Assembly (NCBI GenBank): GCA_036023115.1
Contig: JAYKKT010000076.1
Coordinates: 7,258,001 to 7,322,000, forward strand
Length of the DNA: 64,000 bases
Direction of reading: 5' to 3'
Origin: Brasenia schreberi
Taxonomy: Eukaryota > Streptophyta > Magnoliopsida > Nymphaeales > Cabombaceae
The position numbers and the translations under genes are program-made. Below are positions 1-12,240 of the stretch, in pieces (positions within the stretch are counted from its first letter, which is position 1; every line of letters begins with the position of its first letter). Under the pieces are notes generated by a model that was given only the letters and a program-made list of their open reading frames with translations, did not search any database and was not told the origin of the DNA.

Positions 1-944
1 TGCGCTTTTGCACTTTTTATTGGCCAGTGATTCTGATTCTTTAGTTAGCGATTGATGATGATCTTGATTGCTCATCTCCTAGTGTCCGCATCTTATTGTG
101 TGACCCAGATTGGTTTTCCAGACGGCTCCAGAATGACCGAATCCTTTATGCCTTTAAATCTCCACCATCCATCTTGATGATGTTTCTTAGGTTACATCAC
201 CAACTTTTCCTATAATGTGATATGAAATTCACTAGCTTTTGATTAGAGAGAGCATGCACACGGTTTTGTATTGTGGCGTATCATCAGAATTCTTTTCCCG
301 GTTTAGTACTGCCAAAAAGGAGAACGATAGTCCTAGCTAGCCAAAAGTTGGATTCCACTCCTAAAGTTAGGACTGCCAAAAATGACTATGGTAATTTTGA
401 AGCTTTACTTTGAACTGTTATGATGGTTCAAAGTAATTTTGTAAAATTCGTATTGTATCATATGATACAGTAAGAGTTTATTATACATTATAGGATATGA
501 TGATAGGGTATATGATACTGGATCGTGTTCTACGATTTATCGGACCATATCATATTGTATCACATGATATGGTATGATACGGGTCGTATCATACGAGTCA
601 ATATTAGGTCGTAGGATATAAAACCCGAGAAACTAGGGTTTTTTCATGTATTTTGCTTGCTCCCAAAATGGTCCTTACCCCTTGCCTTTCTTCTAAACGG
701 TTTTCATACCTTTCATTTACTTGATTTCGTGGAGAAATTACATGTTTTTTTGTCTCAAACCCTTCAAAATCTATAGGGTTTTTCTCAAATACGTGGCATA
801 CTTATTTTCTTTCATCTCTATTCCTTTGTAACCTTGTTTTTTACTTGAAAAATTTGAGGTTTTCATAGATTACGAGATTCTCCACCTTCATAAAACCTTT
901 TACTTATTATGGTTTATCTTTGCTCGGTTTGATAGCGTTAAAAC
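1..944. other. AT-rich non-coding flank
   Basis: No protein-coding signal is seen. The stretch leads into a hAT transposase relic, and its right half carries the palindrome cluster listed separately, so it is probably the decayed 5' part of that element. No clean terminal inverted repeat could be found, so the left boundary is not set. Confidence 0.5.
449..607. repeat. Cluster of GTATCATATGATAC-type palindromes
   Basis: Short, mostly palindromic motifs built on GTATCATA and TATGATAC recur on both strands within about 160 bp. A similar cluster sits at 5140-5222 on the far side of the hAT relic, and related motifs lie just inside the ends of the non-autonomous hAT element at 33032-33885. hAT transposases are known to bind short repeated subterminal motifs, so I read these as subterminal repeats. 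That reading is an inference. Confidence 0.5.
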
Positions 945-2815
945 GAGACACTCCAACATGTAAGTATTGTACCATAGTGTATGAAGGCAATATGCTTGTG
1001 AATAAATGTATGTTTTGTAATGAAGTGAAGCATTAAGGTATTTCTCGCATTAGACATCATCTTATGAAAATTGAAAAATGATGTAAGTGCTTGTCATCGG
1101 GTGTTTGAAAGTGTAAAGTATAAAATTCAACAAGTTATGAAGCTCACAAAGGAAAGGAAAAGATTACGACAAACAAATAGAGCAGAAATAAGCGGTTGGG
1201 ATATGTCTCAAGATACTTCTTGAAAAGAAAATCATGTTATGTTTAGAGAGGAGGAGAAAGAGACAACTGAAGAGAATAGGAGAAGATGAGATAAAGTAAA
1301 GAATGTAGGCTCTGGTAGAGTAGCGAGGTTGATTCTTGTTCTACTCCAAGAGTCATTGTTCTCTCAATGACTGCGAGGAGTGATAGAGGAGGTGCTAGAG
1401 GCATTAGAATACATTCACTATTTTCTCAACTTATGACTTTTGGAGCTCAATCGGGTATTAGATCAGCTATGACTTCTAGAGAGGTAATTAAGAAAGTATA
1501 TTTGAAGTGTGCAAATTTTTTTTATTGGAAATTCATTTTCCTTTCAATGCATGACAAAAGTGATTACTAGTATAGGATATGGTTATAAGGTCCCAACCTA
1601 TATAATGCTTTGAGGGGCAAATTATTATAAAAATATATTGATATTGTTTATAAATAAAGTTTTGATTTTAGGGAGTTGTATAAGATTATTAGTTGTTTTA
1701 TTATAATTAATGGTTGGATGACAACCATCGTAGATCATTAGTGAACTTCTTGATGTACTATTCAAAAGGAACATTATTTTTGAAATCCTATTTTTTGTCC
1801 CATATTGATAAAATTACATATAGTTTACTCTCAATTTTTCAAGATATTGTTGAGGATGTTGGTGTTCAAAATATTGTTTAATTTATCATTGATAATGCTA
1901 TAAATTTTAAAGCAGCTAGTAATATAATTGAGGTGAACCATCCATCCTTAGTATGAACTTCATGTGATGCACATTAAATAGACTTAATGCTTGAGGATTT
2001 AAGTACAATGAATGAAATTAAGGGAATAATTGATACATGCAGAAATGTCACAAAGTTTATTTATAATTACTCATTTGTATTATATTTGATGAGAATCCAC
2101 ATACAAAAAAATGCATTGAAAAAAATGTTTACATATGATGAATGGGCTATATAAGTTGATTGAGAAAGAGAGTGAAAATTACTATAGTGGACCTTATTTT
2201 AATGCTAACTTTTGGGAGAAATGTAATACTTTTTTTTAGGATGATTGTTCCTTTAGTGAAGGTAATAAGAATGATAGTGACTATTGGCTTGTCATGCCTT
2301 ATATATGATGTTATAGATAAGGTCAAATTTGAAATATAATCAAAGTTTGACCTCAAGGATAAATAAGTTAAGAAAGGGATATTGAATGCAATTGATTTTA
2401 TACAAGATTCATTTACTAGGTGCAATATCCATTTAGATCTATGTACGTATATAGAGAGTTTGGAGATTTTGTAAGGCCAATTGCAAAACAACTACGCTCC
2501 GAGATGTAGCAAGGTATGATTTGGTTTTTGATAAATTATTATTAGTTCTAATTCTTATGACTTGTACTGCTTTTTAAGACTTAATCCTTTTATTTATTAT
2601 ATTTTATTTTAGATGAACAGTGGGCTTAATTTAGTATAGATGTAGTGAATTTGTCGAGGTTTGCTCAACACATGTTAAGCCAAACATTTAGTTCGAGTTG
2701 ATGCAAGAGGAATTGAAATTTTTAGAACATTTACAAAGAATAGAAACAGATTGGAGCATGCTCGTCTTCCTGATTTGGTATATATTGCATACAATATGAA
2801 GTTAAGACAAAGGTA
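945..2815 (+). pseudogene. hAT transposase relic 1, N-terminal and central part
   Basis: Three-frame translation with many stops and frame changes still shows the order of a plant hAT (BED + DUF659) transposase. A BED-finger-like CMFC...HHLM stretch lies near 1004-1080. Then come a FFYW...F block in the open piece 1367-1570, YNALRGKLL near 1599-1625, a VTDNAANY-like segment (read as IDNAINFKAAS) near 1881-1920, a CDAH..DLMLEDL-like segment near 1960-2000, and a C-terminal dimerisation-like segment (FAQHMLSQTFSSS, then R..LEH-like) near 2660-2800. The relic continues beyond the LINE at 2854-4458. It cannot encode a working transposase; hAT proteins cut and paste DNA with 8-bp target duplications. 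The superfamily is fairly certain, while exact boundaries and introns are not. Confidence 0.7.
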
Positions 2816-2853
2816 AAAATATATATTTTATTATATGTTTGTTATTCCTTATA

Positions 2854-4458
2854 ACAAAGCAAAGAAAGAAGCAAAAAGGCCATCAATGAAGCAAAAACTA
2901 AAATTTGAAAGGATTTATAAAAAAGCTCAACTCAAAAGTGGGTGAAAGAGATATTTTTAGGATAGGTTGGGTTAGAGATAAGTAAAGTAAGGATCTTAAT
3001 TTTGTTAGATGCATCAAAGATGAGGACTAGAAAATTCTAGTGGCAAATAATGATATAAAAAATAGATGAAAAAAATATTTTATTAATGAAAATAAAGATG
3101 TTAGTATTAGCTTTAGAGAGTTAGCTAAATCAGAAAAGTATATAAAGCACAATTTCTACCGACGTATTCAAAAGAATGAAGTCAAACAAACTCTTAAACA
3201 TACAAAGTTTAGTAAATCTTTTGGACTAAAAAATATTTCTATAAAAGTTTGAAAAATCTTAATGGATATCGAATATAGGTTAGGACAAGTATCGAGTATA
3301 AGATAGAACCAATTTGAATTCATGCTAGGTAGATCTACTATTGAAGTGATTCACCTTTTGAGATGTCTTATAAAATATTTTAGAGCAAAAAAAAGACATT
3401 CACATGATATTTATTGATCTAGAAAAAGTTTACGATAAACCAAGGGATGTCTTTTGGAGAACTTTGGAAAAAAAAGGTATCCCATTGACAAATGTAAACC
3501 TTATAAGAGACATGTACGATGGTGCAAAAACATGTGTGAGAACTCATGAAGGAATGACAAACTTTTTTAAAGTGATCAATTTTAAGTCCATACTTATTTA
3601 TAATGGTGATTGATGAGTTAACAAAACATATTCAAGATGAAGTACCTTGGTGTATGTTATTTGTAGATGACATTGTATTAGTAGAGGAGTCTAAGGAAAA
3701 TGTTAATAGAAAATTGGAACTATGGAGAGAAACATTAAAAGTAAAGGCTTCCGACTTTGTAGAACAAAGACAAAATATATGGAATGTGAGTTTGATCATT
3801 TAGTTACTTTAGAGGATATAAAAATTAAAATTGGCACACATTGTATCCCTCGAAACGAAAGTTTTAAGTACTTAGGGTCAATTTTTCAGAGTGATGAAAG
3901 AAATGATGGTAATGCTACACATAGAATTAATGGAGTTTCGTTAAAATGGAGAGGAGCATCAGGTATTCTTTGTGACAAGAAGATATCATTAAAGTTAAAA
4001 GGTAAATATTATAGAGCAGCAATTAGACTTGCTATATTTTATAGTTATGAGTGTTGGGTAGTTAATCATCAACATGTACAAAAGATATTTGTTACAGAAA
4101 TGAAGATGTTAGATGAGTCATCATATAAGGAAAGATTGTATACATAATGAGGTTATTAGAAACAAATTGGGAGTAGCACCAATAAAGTATAAAATTAGAG
4201 AATATTATTTAAGATGGTTTGGGCATATAGAAAGAAAATCAAAAGAAGTGTCTTTAAGAAAGTATGAAAAACTTGATTTTGAAAGTATTAAAAGAGGTAG
4301 AGAACGACAACAAAAGTGTTGGAAAGAAATAATAAATAATGATCTAGCTTATGTTGAGTTAGTTAAATGCTAACATGGCACATGATAGGGCTATGTAAAA
4401 ACAAAGAATCCATGTAGTCGACCTCGAATAGTCTGTGAAAAGGCTTAGTTGTTTTTGC
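2854..4458 (+). mobile_element. RTE-clade LINE copy 1, 5'-truncated, with 11-bp TSD
   Basis: The insertion is flanked by perfect TATTCCTTATA repeats at 2843-2853 and 4459-4469, which defines it to the base. It starts inside the coding region (5' truncation) and ends with the family 3' end: a conserved terminal stretch, GGCTTAGTTG and a short degenerate T/G-rich tail. RTE LINEs encode an apurinic endonuclease and a reverse transcriptase and insert by target-primed reverse transcription. The copy has many stops and an internal deletion near 3265-3290, where the segment between a KILMDI-like block and the RQVSS block is missing. It landed within hAT relic 1, whose coding remnant resumes after it. 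Confidence 0.9.
3094..4372 (+). pseudogene. Reverse transcriptase fragment of LINE copy 1
   Basis: The reading frame is broken. A short block similar to [11 protein letters not shown] is followed by finger and palm motifs: [10 protein letters not shown] near 3408-3435, [14 protein letters not shown] near 3510-3555, and the active-site region read as [15 protein letters not shown] near 3645-3692. The usual catalytic FADD is FVDD here; the two aspartates are kept. The conserved C-terminal LINE region (CIPRNESFKYLGSIF, then CDKKISLKLKGKYY, then WFGHIERKSKE) runs to about 4370. The stretch between GIPL and the active site is shortened and frameshifted. Not functional. Confidence 0.85.
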
Positions 4459-4469
4459 TATTCCTTATA

Positions 4470-4740
4470 CTCATAACTCATAAGTAATGATATTTTCTAA
4501 CTTATACATATATTGCATTCTTTCTTTTGTTTTTTATAGACAAATGCAAAAGATGCAAGAAAGGAGGCATATGACCCACTTAGCTACAAAACTTTTGATA
4601 TTCTTGATGATTGGGTTAAAGAATAAGAGATTTATTATTTTAAGAGATGCAAATGGGAGAGAAATAGAAGCAAATACAGAGATTGAAGATGATGATGTAG
4701 AAGGCGAAAGATTGGATGACCCAATTTTAGAGGAATAGGA
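4470..4740 (+). pseudogene. hAT transposase relic 1, C-terminal tail
   Basis: After the LINE the frame reads QTNAKDARKEAYDPLSYKTF then DILDDWV, followed by an acidic D/E-rich tail that ends near 4740. A DPLSLENIDILDDW-type segment followed by an acidic tail is typical of the C-terminus of plant BED/DUF659 hAT proteins. Its position right after the TSD shows that the LINE interrupted the older transposon. The call is by motif recall, without alignment. Confidence 0.6.
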
Positions 4741-5139
4741 GGGAGATGATGGTCGCGGTGACCATGATCATAATACTAATGATGCATTTGTTGATTATGA
4801 TAACATTTTGTGGAATAAAACAATGAAATTCAATTGTTATAGTTTATAACTTTGTATTTGTGTTATGTAATAAATTATAATCTTAACTTTGTAAACTTTC
4901 AAAAGGTTATTGATATATTGTTAACTTTAAGTTTAACTTTCTTCCTGATGTAGCATGATGGTATTATTGTTTATTGATTTCGAAAATGTCATTGCCATGC
5001 TATACCAATGTTTTAACTGCTTATTAATTGTATTATGATTGTGTTCTCTTCAACTTGGTTACCTTTTATTATTTAATTAAAAATTTCCCTATTTTTTAAA
5101 TTTTTTAATGAATCTTTCTTAATTATTCAATAGTTATTG

Positions 5140-5223
5140 TCGTATCGTAGCATAATCGTATGATACTGCAAGATTATCATGTATTGATACCTTGTTTGAT
5201 ACCAATACGCTAATTACAACATT
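5140..5223. repeat. Probable right end of hAT relic 1
   Basis: A cluster of CGTATCG, GTATGATAC and TTGATACC motifs is followed by TTACAACATTG. Read on the minus strand the end is CAATGTTGTAATTAGCG, which resembles the CAGTGTTGT and TAGTGTTGT termini seen at 38195-38203 and 33032-33040. I take this as the decayed right terminus. The partner left terminus and the 8-bp duplication were not found. Confidence 0.45.
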
Positions 5224-7877
5224 GGTCCAAAGAGTTAATTACCTAAGAATAAGTCTGGGCATTGTTCCGATTGTTTGCATGTAAAAATACCGTTATTTTT
5301 TGTAACATATGAATTAGATTGATTCATCTTAGGTTGAACCTGACCCAGACCCACATCGGTTCTGGCAAGCTACTTTATGCAACAAAAAGGGAGGAGGGAG
5401 AGAAGAGATTTTCTTGCAAAAAAAAAAGCCATAAAACATTGGAGGCAGTGGTATTCATGGAGAAACTTAATGTAATGGTTCCTCCTTTTGCTTGTTGCAT
5501 TGTTATAGAAAAATCATCGTTGTCGGATTTCGTTTTCTATCAATAATAGAAAATGTATGGATGATGAACCAGTTGGGTTTGCCTTCACGAAACGATGGAA
5601 AGAATGGGAATTCTGGCAACCCATCAATAATATAAAAAGTATTTTTATACTTTTTGTTTTTGACTCATCAATTGATCTTAAAGATGAAACATTTGAGATC
5701 ATTATGAGATCAACGACTGAAATTCAAATCTTAGAAGAAAAAATACAATTGCTTTGTGACTCAAAGATTGGACGACTACTGTCTTTGAGAATCTTTAAGC
5801 ATATATGGGTGTACTCAAGAAAATGATGTGCTTGCAACAAGTGACATATACTTTTGAAAGTGGATCTTTCTTGAAATAGGTTCCATAAATTTGTATAGGA
5901 TCTATGAGTTCTCAATTGGCTAAGTTACTACAATTTAGTTTGTATTTAACTAATTTAAGCTATGCTTGAACTCATTTAATAACTAAATAAGTGTGGCTAG
6001 AAATGGGAGATTAAATTTTCTTTTCTTTTATTTGGGTTATTTTAAACCTTAAGAGATCGGTTTATATATTCTCTACTTGTTTTGGTTAGAGTTGATAAAA
6101 GTTAACCAAGTGGTTCCTTATGTTATTTGCAAAGACTTCCAAATGCCCAAAATAACCATCTTTAGTTTTGAAAGAGATTGGAGAAAATGAAAAAACCAAA
6201 AAGAAGTACCTAAAATCAGCAAGGTCATGTATGTAACTTGTCAGAAAAAGCTTGGCTTCATCATTGTCCTTTCCTAATTTTCGGGTGGGGGTGTCTAATA
6301 TTGTTTTGGAAACATACATACAAGGGTCCAACTATGTGGGTGTCTAATATTGTATTTTCCAAAATTGAGGTGGGGAGGCTGCCTTAATTTGTTTATGTGG
6401 GTTCGTTGCTGGCCATGAAAAGAGGAAGGTATCCCAGCCTTTGTTCGGAGGAAATGGCCCCCAAAAAAATGGCAGATTTTGGAAGAGAATGGAGACGGCT
6501 TGGTGGGGTTTATGGTTGTGCCGTGTCTTGGGGCACGACACGGATCAGGTTCGGATTGGATTTGTAGGATTTGAATAAGGATTCATTTAAATAAACAGTA
6601 TGGATCTGGATTTTTTAACTGGATTTATACATAATCAAACTAGATCTAGATTGAGAATTTTCACCATTCCGAGGTCGTCTAAAGTTCGATTTGAAGCGTC
6701 GGGTTCGTAATTGAATGTTGTTTGTAAATACAATGATTTTATTAAGATTTAGAAAATAAATAAAGTGATTTTAGATTGGAAAATTTGGATCTAAGGTATT
6801 TATTTAGGATCCAATTAGTTATTTTGCTCATATAGGAGGAGTCTTTTGGATTCCAATTTGTATGCGAGTTGAATTGTTGGTTCTATTATCAACTAATTTA
6901 TATTTTAATCTTGATCTTATATTTGTTTAGGAGAAATTGAGGTGATGTAGAGGGGATTGACATCTTCAGATTTGGATTTGATTGGGAAGTTCAAGGTGGA
7001 CATGTTTCTCTTCAAGTACATGTTGGTAATAGTTTTGATTGATTTTAAATGATGCATATGGTTATGAATTGCTTTGCAAGTGTTTTTAAATGATTATATA
7101 TGTATTTGTTTAATGGGTATGTTTGAAAATAATTTATTACTATATTGATGCATCACATGAGTATACTTGTACACGAAATATTATTTGGTACGGATTTATC
7201 CTCCAATGATGGTATGTGATGTTTGATGGTGGATGGTCATACTAAGTAATGCTAGCTCATAAGTTTTGTGATCACTTTGAATTATTGACTACTTCATTGA
7301 TCATGATAATCCCACCATTAGTTTGCATGTGATAACCCATGTTGTGTTATATGATATGCTTGGGTTGGGGACATGTGTGATTAGTATGGTAGACCAACAA
7401 GAGTTATGAGTTGTTTTAAAATAAAGTAGTTTGACACTGGATATGAATATGCAATTTTGATATTTAAATTGAACATATAATATTGATTGATGTGGAGATA
7501 TGAAGCCTGAGAGGTGGCTTCATGTGGATCGCTTGGACGTGAAAGGTGATCCTAAGTTGATGCATATATGAGATTTAGATCTTTGAACTTAATTGTGTGG
7601 AAGCATGACCTTATTTATTTGGTATCCGAATATCGTTGCCTTGTAGATCCAAGGGGCTTGACTTGATCAAGTAGTGAGATGGTCATCAAGATCTTGGATC
7701 TGACGTAATGAGAGTGTCATTGGAGGCCACATTGGCGGAGAGGAAGAGAGTTTGGGGGACTCATACACCATGATTGGTGATTGGACACGATAAAGATCTT
7801 GTTATCAAAACTAAATGTGTGATTATCGACTGCCTAATTATGCATGCATGTTTGTGATAATGATACTAATTTAAATT

Positions 7878-7880
<3 letters not shown>
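5224..7880. other. Non-coding, no gene recognised
   Basis: AT-rich sequence with small open frames (for example 5557-5826 on the plus strand, 89 codons) that match no family I recognise. The part from about 6540 has G/T-biased composition and repeated GGATTTGGAT-like wording, common in decayed LTR-retroelement non-coding regions. I could not find paired LTRs, a primer-binding site or a polypurine tract. Confidence 0.4.

Positions 7881-7930
<50 letters not shown>
7881..7930. repeat. (AT)25 microsatellite
   Basis: An uninterrupted AT dinucleotide run bordered by TTGTG and TATGTTATG. Confidence 0.98.
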
Positions 7931-7933
<3 letters not shown>

Positions 7934-8634
7934 GTTATGATTTAAAAAATACATGACTTTAGTGTGTCGTAGTTATGAGAGATTATATCTACTGTTGGTG
8001 CTCACTTTCTATTTTATTAATACTTTTACAGGTTAAGCTTGAGTCACGATCGTATGCTGCCAGCTTATTTATAGAAGGTAGGATTGAGTTATTGTATTTA
8101 AATTATCTTGTTAAAAATTTGGATATGGATTGTAATTTGAAGAGTTATAGAATTTGACTGTTTAGTCGACTTAACTATTTATTGATAAATGTGAATTTTT
8201 TTATTTTTACTATAGAAAGTTTGCTGTCTATTAGTTTTGAAGCTTATTGACTATAACTTTTCTAACTCCTTACTTTTCAGGTCGAGAGCCACATCGAATG
8301 CGTCAAAGGTTTTCACCATTTGAAAAACCCTGATTTAATTCTACCGGTGACTTTTGAAGAATCCGTCAATATTAAGGAAAATAAAGAGAAGATTTGGAGA
8401 AAGAAATGAGCTACGTGTTATGTAAAGCAATTTTGTCTGGAATCATTGCTAAGAAATGTTTTTCCTCGCAATATGGCCCAAGTAGCTCAATCAGTTGCCA
8501 AGGTAAACCATAACTATCAGTGGCCTCTATCAGAATTGATGTGATAGTGTAGTTCTTTGGTTGGAGTGCCTGGGGTAGAGTCGTCAGGCAGCCCAGGCTG
8601 GCTCAGATTTTATATGGGCCTCTAAAGTGTTGGC

Positions 8635-8636
<2 letters not shown>
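7931..8636. other. Non-coding, no gene recognised
   Basis: Short frames only, such as 7975-8157. Two pyrimidine tracts ending in CAG (near 8030 and 8280) look like splice acceptors, but no adjacent reading frame supports an exon. Confidence 0.4.

Positions 8637-8706
<70 letters not shown>
8637..8706. repeat. Compound (CT)17(AT)18 microsatellite
   Basis: A CT run (8637-8670) passes directly into an AT run (8671-8706). Confidence 0.98.
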
Positions 8707-8708
<2 letters not shown>

Positions 8709-10308
8709 TTTTTTTATTACATGTATGTGTGTAGTACATATATAGTTTTTTATTACAAATATGGCTTGTTGAACCCTAAAATGGTGTGATTAAGTTTGGA
8801 TTTCAAACAAATTTGGATCGGGTCTTATAGAACCGATCTTAATCCAAGGGACCTTTGGCCCTGCGAGCCAGCCCGAGCTTGCAATTTTTCATGGCCTGGC
8901 CCCCGGTCAGGCCCATTTGGACATCTCTAGTTGGGGGTCTTGCTTAAACCCAGCTTATCTATTGAAAAGTTCCACTGAAACGTCATATGTGCGAATTGCT
9001 CAACCCATTTTGACTCATCTCTTGCTCTGAAGACCCGGCCATATCCTATTTGCAGGATGATTGCATTCTCCTGTGGTTTTGCTTCTTCAACCGAGAGAGA
9101 ACCAAACGGCAGTAAAACCCAATTGACAAAAAAGCAGGAGAAAGATAAGAAGTATATACACAGCTTTTAATGTAGTTTAGGAGAGACGAAAGAAGATCTT
9201 GTTACCCCAAACGGCAGCAACATACACGAATACATAGACATTCTCGCACATTTTAAACTCTAACCAAAAACCCACCACAAGAGGCACAGCATTTAAAACT
9301 CCTATATACATTAGGTTTCCTTAATGAATAGGGTAAACAAAAAGATAGCCTTTGTTCATTTATGCTAATCCGAATGTGGAGGATTCTGCGCACTAATACT
9401 TTCAGTGCTTCTTCCTCAACCAAGCTGGAGCAAGGCTCTCCAACTTCAATCAGATCATGGAAAAGTGGTTACAATATTGTTAGGTTGCTCCTTCGCATTG
9501 TGCCACGTTTTTTTCATGAATGAAACCTTTACTTAATTGTGAGAAAAAAAAAAATGGATATTATTGTCATTGGAAGAGATATGACATTATTTGTTGAGAA
9601 ATGTTTGTTGAGGGTGTCTTCCCTTTCATAAGTACTCGATTTTCCAACATTAGCTCCTGTTCCAGGCTTTTTACTTTTTTATTCACTTGGATGTGGGTTT
9701 CTTGATTGCTGCTCGTCCGAGCTTGTACTCACTGGGAGTATGAATGAAGATTGGCTACTTCCGTTTGGGGTAACAAGATCTTTTGTCTTCTCTTGCTATC
9801 GCTTTGTGTTCTAATTGTGCATCGGAACTACTTCTGCCGCCACGTTTCGCATAACAATTCCAAGTCAAAAACCGATCTGACGTTTCAAACAGATTGAATT
9901 CCACTTTAGATGCGGACACTCTCAGAAGAAAACATCAAAGGTCTATCTAGTCACAGCATTTGCAGGTCACTCAATGTTATTTAAGTGCCACATGAATCAT
10001 CGCAGTCTCCAACAAGAGACAGCTTTTCTAACTACGATGTTACTCTCCGGCCTCTAGTCAGTGATCTGTCATTTCCTTAAGTAGAAAGAACATGGAGTAA
10101 CATCATTAAACAGAAAAGGGAAGAACAAAATTTCATGATTTAACTGCAGAGAGAACTTGCGGTGCTTGCACCACTTTTCGTAGTAGACACTTGGCGACCT
10201 TTCAGGGCCAGCTTGGCAGGGTATGCTCATGATTTTACTGCAGATAGAACTTGCCGGTGCTTGCGCCACTTTCAAACGCTTTAAGACCTCAGTGGCCAGC
10301 TTGGCTGG

Positions 10309-10312
<4 letters not shown>
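8707..10312. other. Non-coding; small internal duplication at its end
   Basis: No convincing gene. Near 10130-10300 a block containing CATGATTT(A)ACTGCAGA(G)AG...CTTGC is present twice about 93 bp apart, first near 10132 and again near 10228, just before the CT microsatellite. Confidence 0.4.

Positions 10313-10399
<87 letters not shown>
10313..10399. repeat. Compound (TC)n(TG)n microsatellite
   Basis: About 36 TC units followed by about 7 TG units. Open frames across it are only Ser-Leu repeat translations. Confidence 0.98.
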
Positions 10400-10415
10400 A
10401 ATGAATAAAATGAAT

Positions 10416-10668
10416 AGAAGAAAAAGACTTTGGTTAAGCAGGTCTTGAATCCACTATATCAGTCTTGCAATGATTTAAGTGCATTCAACAAACGATTATA
10501 AAATCTCCTACAGCTAGATTTGAAATTTGAACATGTATGAACAGAAGAAAAAGACTTTGGTTAAGCAGGTCTTGAATCCACTATACTAGTCTTGCAATGG
10601 TTTATGTGCATTCAACAAACGATTATAAAATCTCTTACGGCTATATTTGAAATTTGAACATGTATAAA
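10416..10668. repeat. Tandem duplication, period 127 bp
   Basis: The block starting AGAAGAAAAAGACTTTGGTT at 10416 recurs at 10543 with only a few substitutions and small indels, down to GAAATTTGAACATGTAT at the end of each copy. Direct head-to-tail arrangement next to the microsatellite suggests slippage or unequal exchange. Confidence 0.9.
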
Positions 10669-12127
10669 AAGGAAATCTGTATGTTGAGGTCTTGCCATTG
10701 AGGTGCGTTTCCAGTAAGAACCATGAACTTGTCAGGTGCGCTAGACCCAGGTCCAAGCCCACAATCGATGGTATGGATCTCAATCTGGATTAGGTTGGTT
10801 CTGGACCAGAAAATTAAGCAAACTTGATGGATTAATTGACCGCAAATTCGATATGAAAATGTTGCGGAGGCTTCAAACTGGCTGCTCTTTGCAATCCTAC
10901 GGGATTCATAAAACATTTTAGTCTCATAGTGCCGCTTCATGCACTCACTTTGCAAGTCATGTTTGGATTGGACATAGACCAGTGATCTTGATTAGTTTCA
11001 GCTATTCTACACTAAGATTGCTTAGAAATCTATTGGAAGAACAAAGAAAGCTGAAGGTTATTTTAGAAAACGAAAAGTTAACTGAACAAATACTTCAATC
11101 AGCTCAATATTATTTAACAATATCTCTGATTATCAATAATCCAGGCACATCCATTTTACAGTAATCAGCATTTCGTAGTTGTAGGTAAATCAAAATACAT
11201 GACTGGATACATAACTTTATAATTAAATAAATTTAAGTTCATCCCCATCTTTAGTTGGATATGGATATTGTGTGATCTCTTATCATATTAGGTAAAATGA
11301 CCCTGACGGAAAAAGAAATAAAACCTAGTTTCCTGGTCTAATATGGAGGTCCAAATATCATAAAATACACATGTACATCATCAATTTTCCAAGGCTGATA
11401 GTGCATTCTTATATGCACACAGATATGCATCGCGAAGCATCAAATAACCTACTTGGGTAGGTTGTAGAGATGACTCGGGTGATGATGGAGTCGAAGGATC
11501 ACACTCCGAGGGAGAAGAAATGTCCAAGAATCCAAATCCCTCCATTCCATGAAGATGATGGGCAGTGTGAATCGGAGTGATGTGTGATTGTGTATACCGT
11601 TTCCACACAAAACTCAATGAGGGCCGTCACTACAACAGTGTACTTTTTATTACGGAGAGAGGCTGACAGAAAATGACTTGTGTGATGATGGTTGCAGGCC
11701 ATCTTGCCAGTGATTAACTACTGACAAACTTGCACCCCGTCACACATAGTTTCTCTAACTGAGAGAGAAAGGGAGAAATTTCCTTCCGCTCCCTACTCAC
11801 TAAATGAAGAATTCCTGACAACGCTGCAGCTCTATTCTCCAAGCAACTGTTTAAGTATATATATATTATAGTTGCACAAGTTTCAATCCTAGGTTAAAAA
11901 ATGGTTTTCCACAAATTTAATATTTTAATAAATATCTCCCATTTGTCGCTCGGAACCTGCACGGACCTTGTCACTTCTCGTGCATAACAACTTACGTTCC
12001 AGTATTGTTTTGAAAAACCACGCTCAAGAACCCATTGATCCTTTTTTTCTGTCATGAAATAGAAGCAGCATTACTTGTTAATTTTTCTCTTTTACTCGTC
12101 TTTAATTGCACTTCTCATTTTTCTTTA
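10669..12127. other. Non-coding, no gene recognised
   Basis: Several frames of 60-105 codons exist on both strands, but none shows a family motif, a start context or supporting splice signals. Confidence 0.4.
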
Positions 12128-12240
12128 GATGTTCCACCAATCAAAGGGCTCTCTCGTCCGACAAATGATGAAAGGAATGTAACTTCTGCTGTCTTCTTTG
12201 AGCGAGCTGACAGCTTGGACACACAAAAGGATAAAGCAAA
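12128..12240 (+). pseudogene. Possible orphan exon or gene fragment
   Basis: After a pyrimidine-rich TTTTTCTTTAG acceptor-like sequence ending at 12128, the frame reads DVPPIKGLSRPTNDERNVTS then AVFFERADSLDTQKDKAKG, up to a GGTAGTTA donor-like site near 12241. Its composition (charged and polar, few Leu/Phe/Ile) is more protein-like than the surrounding chance frames. I do not recognise the family, and no neighbouring exon was found within a few kb. It could be a captured or decayed exon, or chance. Confidence 0.25.

Noticed and set aside
10223..10448. Ser-Leu-rich open frames
   Set aside because: Translation of the (TC)n microsatellite in two frames; not a protein.
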